From an uncultured Acetatifactor sp. (lineage in GTDB: Bacteria > Bacillota > Clostridia > Lachnospirales > Lachnospiraceae), in the NCBI GenBank assembly GCA_904501885.1, contig CAJGCP010000010.1, forward strand, positions 10,374 through 74,373: a stretch of 64,000 nucleotides of DNA. The letters are read 5' to 3'. This document shows, in pieces, positions 56,803 to 64,000 of this stretch; within the stretch, counting starts at the first letter, position 1; the number at the start of each line of letters is the position of its first letter. Below the pieces are notes generated by a model, which did no database searches, had not been told where the DNA came from, and saw only the letters and a list, made by a program, of their open reading frames with translations. The translations under genes were made by a program, and so were the position numbers.

Positions 56803-56881
56803 AAACATCCGGCAACACAGGTCGGAAAGACCAAGAGAAAACTTTCCAACATCAGATTTCTTATATGAAAGGTTGAACATA

Positions 56882-57970
56882 ATGAGCAACAAATTAGAAG
56901 AAGCAAGACAAATTATCAACGAAGTAGATGCACAGATGGCAGAGCTTTTTGTGAAAAGAATGCGCGCGGCTGAGATGGTCTATGAACACAAAAAAGAATT
57001 TGGCCTTCCTATTTTAGATGCCACCAGAGAACAGGCGGTCATCGAAAAGAATACTGCTTTGGTGGAAGACGATGTGCTGAAGGGATATTATATAGACTAT
57101 ATCAAAAATATGATGTCTGTTTCCAGGGCCTATCAATATCGCCTGCAAAATGGCCTGAAAGTGGCCTACAGCGGTGTGGAAGGTGCCTTTGCACATATTG
57201 CCGCAGGAAGAATCTTCCCGGAAAGCGACCGTGTTTCCTGTCCTGACTTTAAGGCAGCATATCGCGCTGTAGAACATGGTGAATGCGATGTAGCTGTACT
57301 TCCCATTGAAAACAGTTATGCCGGAGAGGTGGGTCAGACCATGGACTTGATTTTCTCCGGAAACCTACATGTCAACGGCATCTATGAACTGCCCATTCAT
57401 CAGAATCTCTTGGGTGTCCCCGGTGCAACCATAGAGGATGTGAAAAAAGTAATCAGCCATCCCCAGGCACTGAGCCAGTGCCACGACTATATCAAAATGC
57501 GCGGGCTAGACGCCGAGGAAGCGGGCAACACAGCTGTAGCTGCAAAAAGTGTAGCTGATGCAGGAGACAAAACCCTGGGTGCTATTGCAAGCGTAGAAAC
57601 TGCTGAAATTTATGGACTGAAAGTATTAGAGGCTAACATTAATAAAAGTGCAGAAAACACCACCCGTTTTGCGGTGCTTTCCAAAGTCGCTGCAAACACT
57701 CCCGTTCTGACGAATTCCGTATTGATGTTCACCGTCAAGAACGAGGCCGGCTCTCTGGCAAACGCCATCAGCATCATCGGTAAGTACGGCTATAATATGA
57801 CTGCTCTGCGGAGCCGCCCTTTGAAGAAACACTCCTGGCAGTATTATTTCTATATTGAAATTCATGGAACAACAGATACTGCAGAAGGAAATCAGATGCT
57901 GGAAGAACTGAGCCAGATTTGTGACCAGCTAAAAGTGGCCGGTACTTTCGCATCTCATGTGGAGATATAA
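56882..57970 (+). CDS. pheA: Bifunctional chorismate mutase / prephenate dehydratase
   Basis: A 362-residue enzyme making prephenate and then phenylpyruvate. Residues 1-85 are an AroQ chorismate mutase domain (LEEARQIINEVDAQMAELFV, ARREQ-like contacts in KRMRAAEMVYEHK). Residues 95-275 are prephenate dehydratase (YSGVEGAFAHIAA, LPIENSYAGEV, and the catalytic NTTRFAVL). An ACT domain follows (GSLANAISIIGKYGYNMT, then RSRPLKKHSWQYYFYIE) for feedback by phenylalanine. Start at MSNKLEEAR, where AAAGG is 9 bases before; the longer frame has no site. It lies 79 bases after the DAHP synthase gene. Confidence 0.95.
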   Translation: MSNKLEEARQIINEVDAQMAELFVKRMRAAEMVYEHKKEFGLPILDATREQAVIEKNTALVEDDVLKGYYIDYIKNMMSVSRAYQYRLQNGLKVAYSGVEGAFAHIAAGRIFPESDRVSCPDFKAAYRAVEHGECDVAVLPIENSYAGEVGQTMDLIFSGNLHVNGIYELPIHQNLLGVPGATIEDVKKVISHPQALSQCHDYIKMRGLDAEEAGNTAVAAKSVADAGDKTLGAIASVETAEIYGLKVLEANINKSAENTTRFAVLSKVAANTPVLTNSVLMFTVKNEAGSLANAISIIGKYGYNMTALRSRPLKKHSWQYYFYIEIHGTTDTAEGNQMLEELSQICDQLKVAGTFASHVEI

Positions 57971-57972
57971 AA

Positions 57973-58830
57973 ATGATTGTAGATACAAGTAAAAAAATAT
58001 TGATTGTAGGCCTGGGCCTTTTGGGAGGAAGCTACGCAAGAGCATTAAAGCGCTTTGGCTTTCACATTAGCGCCATCACCAAAGACCAAAGTTCCATTGA
58101 TTTTGCTCTCAAAGAGCAAATCATTGACGAGGGCACTACCTCACTTGACGAAAAGATGCTGGGAGAGGCAGACCTGGTTGTTTTCGCTTTATACCCCCAT
58201 GTGTTTGTAGAATGGATCACGCAAAATCAAAGTCTCTTAAAAAGCGGTGCATTAATCACCGATGTCACAGGTGTAAAGGGAAGCATTGTATACAAAATAC
58301 AGGATATGCTTCGGCCTGATGTGGAATTCATTGCAGCCCACCCCATGGCCGGCCGTGAAGTTTCCGGTGTGGAAAACAGTACCGATAAAATGTTTGTAGG
58401 GGCCAACTACATTGTAACTCCCACAGACAAAAACACGCCTGAAGCCATTGAAACCTGTCTAGAACTGGGTAAGCTCCTGGGATTCTCCAATGTGGCCACC
58501 CTGTCCCCGGAAGACCACGATGAAATGATTGGATTTCTATCCCAGTTAACTCATTGCATCGCCATTACTCTGATGACCTGCAACGACAAGGAAAACATGG
58601 AGAAATTCACAGGCGACTCCTTCCGGGATCTGACCCGAATCGCAAAAATTAACGATCTTATGTGGAGCGAACTGTTTGTAGCAAACAAAAAAGCCCTTTT
58701 GGGGCAGATGGATTTGTTTATGAACAAGTTCAATGAACTGAAAACCATGTTAGCAATCGAAGATATCGAAGGAATGCGGGCCATGATGCGCCACTCCACC
58801 GAAAGAAGAACCTTATTTGACAAAAAGTGA
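57973..58830 (+). CDS. tyrA: Prephenate dehydrogenase
   Basis: A 285-residue NAD(P)-dependent enzyme leading to tyrosine. The Rossmann motif ILIVGLGLLGGSYARAL opens the protein, AAHPMAGREVSGVEN near residues 117-131 and SQLTHCIAITLM near 193-204 are prephenate-binding patterns, and a dimerisation domain ends it. It lacks an ACT domain. The start lies 2 bases after the pheA stop, so Phe and Tyr branches are produced together from one attenuated message. Confidence 0.95.
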   Translation: MIVDTSKKILIVGLGLLGGSYARALKRFGFHISAITKDQSSIDFALKEQIIDEGTTSLDEKMLGEADLVVFALYPHVFVEWITQNQSLLKSGALITDVTGVKGSIVYKIQDMLRPDVEFIAAHPMAGREVSGVENSTDKMFVGANYIVTPTDKNTPEAIETCLELGKLLGFSNVATLSPEDHDEMIGFLSQLTHCIAITLMTCNDKENMEKFTGDSFRDLTRIAKINDLMWSELFVANKKALLGQMDLFMNKFNELKTMLAIEDIEGMRAMMRHSTERRTLFDKK

Positions 58831-58847
58831 GCCGATGGCTCACTTTT
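58823..58847. terminator. Bidirectional terminator overlapping the tyrA stop
   Basis: AAAAGTGAGCC and GGCTCACTTTT form a perfect 11-bp stem with a 3-base loop. The tyrA TGA lies inside the first arm. A run before and T run after allow use by the leftward gene as well. Confidence 0.9.
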
Positions 58848-60321
58848 ATTTTTGGTTGCTCAAGAGACACACGGTCTCCACATGCACGGTTTGACCAAAT
58901 TGATCTACGCCACGAATCTTTTGTAATTCGTAGCCACCATCGCACAGAATCTTCAAATCTCTGGCAAGGGTAGCGGAATCGCAGCTCACATAGACAATTT
59001 TCTCCGGTGCCATCTGTAGCATGGTCTGCAGACAGGCATCGTCACAACCCTTTCTGGGCGGGTCTACCACGATAACATCGGGATGGCGCATATCGCTATC
59101 TCCAACACGCCCCACTTCGACTGCCTTCTCTGTCGCCTTGCCCTCATAGAACGCAGGCAATACTTCTTCCGCCTTACCCACGAAAAACTCCGCATTCTTG
59201 ATGCCGTTACGCAACGCATTTTCCTTGGCATCAGCAATTGCCGCAGGGACAATCTCTACGCCACACACCTTCTTGGCATCCCCTGCCAGAAATAAGGATA
59301 TGGTACCGATACCGCAATACAAATCCCATACTGTTTCCTGTCCGGATAGACCGGCATATTCCAGTGCCAGGCTATACAATTTTTCTGTCTGTTCGGGATT
59401 GACCTGATAAAAAGACAGGGGCGAAATATGAAACTGCAATGATCTTCCCGTCCGAGGGAATCCCTCTTTGGACATATCTCTCACATGAATGCTGTCCGTG
59501 ATGGTATCTTTTCCCCAAAGAGTACGCACTTTTTTACCCATGATTACATTGGTTTTTTCCTTGTTCACATTGAGGGAAATGCTGGTCATACCCGCAATAC
59601 CTATTAACCGCTCCACCAGTTTCTCTTCTGCAGGCAGTTTTTCTCCATTCACCACCAGGCACACCATCAACTCTCCGCTAGTAAAACCTTTTCTAATCAG
59701 CACATGTCTCACCAATCCCTGATGAGTGGCTTCTTCATACGACGTCACGCGGTTTTCTTTCATGTAATCTAAAACCGCAACTAAAACAGTCTCATTTTCG
59801 CTCACCCCTAAATGGCATTTGGTATTGGCGATGATGCTATGGGTTCTGCCGGCATAGAAGCCCGCAATAGGAGTACCTTCTTTGTCCGCTCCCATAGGAT
59901 ATAGTGCCTTGTTTCTGTAACAAAAAGGCTCTTCCATTCCCACAATAGGCTCCATTTTGGCATCTACCTCGGCCGCGTCGAATCCTCCGATGCGAATTAG
60001 ATTATTGCGAATTTTGTTTTGCTTAAATTCCAGTTGCTTCTCATAACTAAGCGTCTGCAACTGACAACCACCACATTGTCTGTGAAATGCACATTTGGGC
60101 TCCACACGAAAAGGAGAAGGCGTGAGCACCTTCTCTAATCTCGCATAAGCAAAGTTTTTCTGGGGTTTCACGATGCGGGCTTCCACCACATCACCCACCA
60201 CTGCATCTTTTACAAAAAGCGCAAAGCCATCTACTTTGCCGATACCTTCGCCATCGCTTCCGATGTCTTCAATTGTCACTGTCACAATGTCATTTTTTTT
60301 GAACAATGTAGCGTTCTTCAT
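58846..60321 (-). CDS. 23S rRNA (uracil-C5)-methyltransferase, RlmD/RlmCD type
   Basis: A 491-residue RNA methyltransferase. A TRAM domain (residues 8-65: VTIEDIGSDGEGIGKVDGFA) is followed by iron-sulfur Cys ligands in CAFHRQCGGCQL (76-87) and TKCHLG, and the S-adenosylmethionine fold has VWDLYCGIGTISLFLAG, VVDPPRKGCDD and the catalytic Cys in YVSCDSATLARDL. It modifies U1939 and/or U747 of 23S rRNA; Gram-positive relatives can do both, so I give no gene symbol. Convergent with tyrA. Confidence 0.93.
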   Translation of the reverse strand: MKNATLFKKNDIVTVTIEDIGSDGEGIGKVDGFALFVKDAVVGDVVEARIVKPQKNFAYARLEKVLTPSPFRVEPKCAFHRQCGGCQLQTLSYEKQLEFKQNKIRNNLIRIGGFDAAEVDAKMEPIVGMEEPFCYRNKALYPMGADKEGTPIAGFYAGRTHSIIANTKCHLGVSENETVLVAVLDYMKENRVTSYEEATHQGLVRHVLIRKGFTSGELMVCLVVNGEKLPAEEKLVERLIGIAGMTSISLNVNKEKTNVIMGKKVRTLWGKDTITDSIHVRDMSKEGFPRTGRSLQFHISPLSFYQVNPEQTEKLYSLALEYAGLSGQETVWDLYCGIGTISLFLAGDAKKVCGVEIVPAAIADAKENALRNGIKNAEFFVGKAEEVLPAFYEGKATEKAVEVGRVGDSDMRHPDVIVVDPPRKGCDDACLQTMLQMAPEKIVYVSCDSATLARDLKILCDGGYELQKIRGVDQFGQTVHVETVCLLSNQK

Positions 60322-60363
60322 GCTTCTTCCCGTTCTATCACATAGATTTCTTTGTGCAAATTT

Positions 60364-61308
60364 TTATATCTGTGTGGCCTTGATGTTGGATTCCAACAAT
60401 CTGTTGTAACCAAGCCAGCCCTTCTCTTCACTGTTGTTTTCCAATAGTTCTTTGAAGGTTTCAATCTTTGCATCTGTATCATCCGCATAATTCAAAGCCA
60501 GTGCTTCGATAATTGCCGGCACTTTAGGTGATCCGTACTCGTATTTTCCATGATGGGCCAAAATACAGTGTTGCAACTGTGTCAAAACAGCATGGGGGAA
60601 GCCCTCAATCTGTGCGGCCTTCTCTGCCACCATCTGGGCGCCCATCACGATATGACCCAAGAACTGTCCGTCATCTGTATAATCATTCTCCGGGAAAGGA
60701 GAAATCTCCTTTGTCTTACCGATATCGTGGCAAAGAGCCGCTGTCAACAATAAATCTCTATTCAATACAGGATATGCCTGACTATAAAAGTCACAAAGTT
60801 TTGCAACGCCTAAGGTATGCTCCAACAAGCCACCAACAAATCCATGGTGCACACATTTTGCCGCAGAAGAATTGCGGAATGCCTTGACAAAGGCTTCGTC
60901 CTTTACGAACAATGCCATGAGCAGCTGTTTCAAATAGGGATTTTGAATGCTCTGAATCAGCGCCGTCAACTGGCTATACATATCATCGATATTCTTAGAA
61001 CTTACCGGTAAATAGTCCGCGGGATTATATTCACCCTCACGGCAACAACGGATCCTCTTTACACTGACTTGTGATGCTCCCTGAAAACTGGTCACATCTC
61101 CGTATACCTCTATGTAATCCAATGTATCAAAATCTTCAATTCCCGGATTGTTAGGCTCCCAAATCTTGGCATCAATGGTGCCCGTCTTATCCTGCAATAT
61201 CAAATTTACATAGGGCTTGCCATTTTTGGTTACCGCTTCCTGTCTGAATTTGCACAGGTAAATATCAAATAAACGATCGCCTTCTCTTAAATCCTTAATG
61301 TACTTCAT
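60364..61308 (-). CDS. YhaM-family 3'-5' exoribonuclease (OB + HD domains)
   Basis: A 314-residue protein: an OB-fold (residues 1-95, with NGKPYVNLILQDKTGTIDAKIWE) followed by an HD domain with the metal-binding residues in HHGFVGGLLEHTLGV, ALCHDIGKT and ILAHHGKYEYGSP. This is the layout of YhaM, a metal-dependent nuclease that trims RNA and single-stranded DNA 3' ends. It is closely linked to the degenerate HtrA-like gene upstream, with a 16-base gap. Confidence 0.92.
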   Translation of the reverse strand: MKYIKDLREGDRLFDIYLCKFRQEAVTKNGKPYVNLILQDKTGTIDAKIWEPNNPGIEDFDTLDYIEVYGDVTSFQGASQVSVKRIRCCREGEYNPADYLPVSSKNIDDMYSQLTALIQSIQNPYLKQLLMALFVKDEAFVKAFRNSSAAKCVHHGFVGGLLEHTLGVAKLCDFYSQAYPVLNRDLLLTAALCHDIGKTKEISPFPENDYTDDGQFLGHIVMGAQMVAEKAAQIEGFPHAVLTQLQHCILAHHGKYEYGSPKVPAIIEALALNYADDTDAKIETFKELLENNSEEKGWLGYNRLLESNIKATQI

Positions 61309-61324
61309 TTCTTTACTTTCCTCT

Positions 61325-62623
61325 CTAATTTGCTTCCCCTAACACAATTTCAAAGGTTTTAATCTTATACTCTCCTTGAGACTGGCGTCTCACCGCCATC
61401 TCAATCTTCATTCCCGGAGATAAGTTCATTAAAACCTCATTAAAGTCTTCCACATCCCGCACGGCGTTGGCATTGATTCTCACAATCACATCTCCCTGGC
61501 TGACGCCGGCATTCATGGCCGGAGAATTCATAGCAATATCCGTTACATACATACCCTCCGGAAGCCCAAGGTTTTGCTGGCTTTCTCTGGGGATATCTAC
61601 ACCTCCGATTCCCATATACGGCACCTTTTTCCCATTGGACATTTTCTCTATTACATCCTTAATCTCTGTGATACCAATGGCCGTAACCATATTTTCCATA
61701 TGAGGAATCTTGTGCTGATTGGTGATGATACCGATGACCTTACCTTCCAAGTCAAGCAATACTCCACTTCCCGTAGGACTACCCTGTATGTCTGTGAGCA
61801 GGAGCCGGTAATTTCTGTCAATTAGTTTCAGTGGCGTTCCTGTATTGGTAATAAAACCATATCCCAGAGACTCTCCCGTGCCCATCGGGTTCCCAATTGC
61901 CACCACAGGGGTTCCCGCCAAATTCTCCCGCGCGGAATTACCTAGACTGAGGAAGGATAATCCTTCCACTGTCTCTTCGGAAAGGGCCTTCAAATTCACG
62001 GCAAGGATTGCCAAATTGGTAGCACTGTCATACTGCCGAAGCACCGCTTCTGTCTCCAAATAATTGTGGAAGGTAACCATGATTTGCTCAGCATCCTTGA
62101 TCTGCTCATAATTTGCTAAAATCAAGAGTTCCTCGCCGTTTTCCGTGATTACTGCGCCACTGCTTTGATTCTGATTGGTCTGAATATCTTGGAACAGATT
62201 CACATTGTAGGTAACGGAAGTCACCGTCACCATGCTTCTGCTCATAATTTCCACATATTTTCCAAGAGAAACAGACATATCACGATAGTCGGACCAATCC
62301 AAATGGGACAGGTTGCCATCCACCAAAGGCTCCGTTCCTATTTCAGACGAGGACTCCTGTATATTTTCCGCCAACATCTCCTCCGGCGCCATCTCCTCCT
62401 CATCCTCAGGAAAAGTTACCACCGCAGGGGGCTCTTCCGGATATAGCCAGTTACTGATGACCGGCTCTAACACCAAAAAGGTAACGCAGGCGATTAAGCC
62501 AAAAAGGAGCGCCATCGCAGCAGTGATAACGGAACGGCGCAAAAGTTTTCTTTTGTTCACCGGCTTCACCTTGATGGTCTCTTTCATATATTCATTCGGC
62601 TGTCTGTAATCTAAATCGGCCAT
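61325..62623 (-). CDS. HtrA-like protein with degenerate catalytic triad
   Basis: A 432-residue membrane-anchored protein: basic N-terminal part, one membrane span (about 31-56), an acidic low-complexity stretch (62-105), a trypsin-like domain (about 120-305) and a PDZ domain (about 336-425, with GVSQGDVIVRINANAV). Aligned by eye to DegP/HtrA, the catalytic His (NNHVV in active enzymes) is Glu173 in LANYEQI, the catalytic Asp is Asn203 in ATNLAIL, and only the Ser position is kept (Ser286 in GSPTGSGVL). It is probably not an active protease but a binding or sensing protein. Start at MADLDYRQP, with GGAGG 9 bases upstream. Confidence 0.88.
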   Translation of the reverse strand: MADLDYRQPNEYMKETIKVKPVNKRKLLRRSVITAAMALLFGLIACVTFLVLEPVISNWLYPEEPPAVVTFPEDEEEMAPEEMLAENIQESSSEIGTEPLVDGNLSHLDWSDYRDMSVSLGKYVEIMSRSMVTVTSVTYNVNLFQDIQTNQNQSSGAVITENGEELLILANYEQIKDAEQIMVTFHNYLETEAVLRQYDSATNLAILAVNLKALSEETVEGLSFLSLGNSARENLAGTPVVAIGNPMGTGESLGYGFITNTGTPLKLIDRNYRLLLTDIQGSPTGSGVLLDLEGKVIGIITNQHKIPHMENMVTAIGITEIKDVIEKMSNGKKVPYMGIGGVDIPRESQQNLGLPEGMYVTDIAMNSPAMNAGVSQGDVIVRINANAVRDVEDFNEVLMNLSPGMKIEMAVRRQSQGEYKIKTFEIVLGEAN

Positions 62624-62644
62624 TGTCCCATTCCTCCTACTTCC

Positions 62645-62673
62645 ATTATTCATAGTTGGAGTAAAAAAGTCAA
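62645..62673 (-). promoter_or_regulatory. Putative promoter of the HtrA-like gene
   Basis: Leftward TTGACT (62668-62673), 17-base spacer, AATAAT (62645-62650), 22 bases ahead of the start. Confidence 0.6.
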
Positions 62674-62757
62674 TAAAATAGTGAAGCCCGATGGCGTTTT
62701 TTCCCAATCCGTGATATACTTGTGAAAAGAAACTTTCAGGCAGTATAGGAGTTCGTG

Positions 62758-64000
62758 GTGAATCAAAAAGTATTAAAAACATTAGAGTACAATAAAATCA
62801 TAGATATGCTGGTGGAAAAGCAGATTCCGCCCCCGGCAAGGAGCAGTGTCGTCGGCTGATTCCCTCTACTGATTTAGAGGATATCAACCAAAATCAGGTA
62901 CAGACTGCAGATGCCCTGCAACGACTGTTTGCAAAGGGTAGCACTTCCTTCGGCAACAACAGGGACATGGGAGTTTCTCTTCGGGCACTGGAAATCGGTA
63001 GCACCCTTTCTCCCTTAGAACTTTTGCACATCGCCGGGATGTTGGACAATGTGAGCCGGGTAAAATCCTATGGCAAAAAGGAACGGGAAGACGCGCCCAT
63101 CGACAGCTTGGAGGCCTTTTTTGAGACTTTGACGCCATTGACCCAGGTGGCAAATGAGATTCGTCGCTGTATTTTATCCGAGGACGAAATCGCAGATGAC
63201 TCCAGTCCCACACTGAAGAAAATCCGTGCAACCATAGCACAAACCGGGGACAAAATCCATAGCCAGCTGAATTCCCTGTTGAACGGCTCCTACCGCACCT
63301 ACCTGCAGGATGCCGTGATTACCTTGCGTAACAACCGTTATTGCATCCCCATCAAGGCAGAGTACAAGGGGCAAGTGAACGGGATGATTCACGACCAGTC
63401 CTCCACCGGCTCCACTTATTTCATAGAACCGGCAGCAGTGGTGGAACTGAACAATAAACTAAGAGAACTGGAAATACAGGAAAAAGACGAGATTCAGGAA
63501 ATCCTCGCCACCTTAAGCGCCATGACCGGGGTTCACACCGAAGAACTTTTGCGCAACCAGGAAGTGATGACTTATTTAGACTTTGTTTTTGCAAAGGCCA
63601 AACTGGCACTGGAAATGAATGCCACCAGGCCCTTGTTTAACCAAGACCACTATATCCACATCCGCAAGGGCAGACACCCCTTGCTGGATAAGAAGAAGGT
63701 CGTTCCCATCGATTTGCACTTGGGCAAGGATTTCGATCTGTTGATTGTCACCGGTCCCAACACCGGCGGTAAGACCGTCTCCTTAAAAACCGTGGGCTTA
63801 TTTACATTGATGGGACAAGCGGGTCTTCATATCCCCGCATTAGACCGTTCAGAACTGTCCATATTTACAGAAGTCTTTGCGGACATTGGCGACGAGCAAA
63901 GCATCGAGCAAAGCTTATCCACCTTCTCTTCTCATATGAAGAACATTGTGGAAGTGGTGGATAAGACCAGCTTTGATACACTGGTGCTGCTGGACGAACT
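62758..64000 (+). pseudogene. mutS2: mutS2, frameshifted near its start and cut by the window end
   Basis: Starts at GTG with TAGGAG 6 bases before, reading MNQKVLKTLEYNKIIDMLVE. Frame 1 then reaches TGA at 62857-62859. Restoring one G after 62820 (AAAAG to AAAAGG) gives KADSAPGKEQCRRLIPSTDL, exactly the MutS2 consensus, and the frame then stays open to the window end: MutS core parts, IRRCILSEDEIADDSSP, the clamp region, and the Walker A TGPNTGGKTVSLKT near 63751, then DIGDEQSIEQSLSTFSSHM. MutS2 is an endonuclease/ATPase involved in recombination control and collided-ribosome rescue. Either a real mutation or a sequencing error. Divergent from the HtrA-like gene. Confidence 0.88.

Noticed and set aside
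1..64000. Prophage, transposon or integrative element
   Set aside because: No integrase, transposase, terminase, conjugation gene or flanking direct repeat was seen; gene content and codon style look uniform.

Overview
The window looks like a chromosome segment of an anaerobic gut-type Clostridia, most likely Lachnospiraceae. This rests on a B12-dependent diol dehydratase operon, rubrerythrin, the short ProS form, MecA, small Gram-positive style signal peptides with strong AGGAGG ribosome sites, and two giant Pro-Thr-linked secreted proteins ending in a module I know from Lachnospiraceae exoproteins. Base composition is moderate (mid-40s % GC by eye). No rRNA, tRNA, CRISPR, insertion sequence or phage gene was seen. 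The species cannot be named from the sequence.

Layout. 1-8.5 kb: a radical SAM gene, an unrecognised conserved gene, then a leftward operon pduC-pduD-pduE-ddrA-ddrB-pduO-type cobalamin adenosyltransferase, ending in a PucR/CdaR-type regulator: diol (or glycerol) dehydration plus enzyme repair and cofactor supply. No microcompartment shell gene is present. 8.5-14.3 kb: aldose epimerase-like gene, ftsH, a DUF1846 gene, trmB and a possible 41-residue membrane peptide. 14.3-31 kb: a D,D-carboxypeptidase, then a long leftward housekeeping stretch (exonuclease, esterase, proS, aromatic acid exporter-like gene, mecA, a GPH sugar symporter, trmL, an AIR-synthase-like gene, a VanW protein with a 35-residue membrane peptide ahead of it, a second exonuclease, a B12-binding radical SAM gene, galK, a small membrane protein, an NhaC antiporter). 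31.3-32.5 kb: a lone F420-glutamate-ligase-like gene with its own consensus promoter and structured leader.

32.5-48.1 kb: two tandem paralogues of 2744 and 2391 residues. Each has a signal peptide, a predicted pectate-lyase-like alpha toroid carrying what I align as family PL2 metal/catalytic residues, SLH-like and Ig-like parts, four related beta-sandwich modules, Pro-Thr linkers and a shared C-terminal module. The first also has a cohesin-like module and a 48-bp-unit Pro-Thr repeat. Together with galK, the sugar symporter and diol dehydratase (a rhamnose/fucose product pathway), they suggest a life on pectin-type plant polysaccharide.

48.2-55.4 kb: a GT39-like membrane protein, rubrerythrin, an AraC regulator divergent from a dehydrogenase pair through an almost perfectly symmetric promoter, then a quinone-oxidoreductase-like gene divergent from a second AraC regulator. 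55.4-58.9 kb: an aromatic amino acid operon (DAHP synthase, chorismate mutase-prephenate dehydratase, prephenate dehydrogenase) preceded by a Phe/Tyr-rich leader peptide and terminator, an evident attenuator. 58.8-64 kb: rlmD-type methyltransferase, a YhaM-type exoribonuclease, a degenerate HtrA-like protein lacking two of its three catalytic residues, and the start of mutS2, which carries an apparent one-base deletion and runs off the window.
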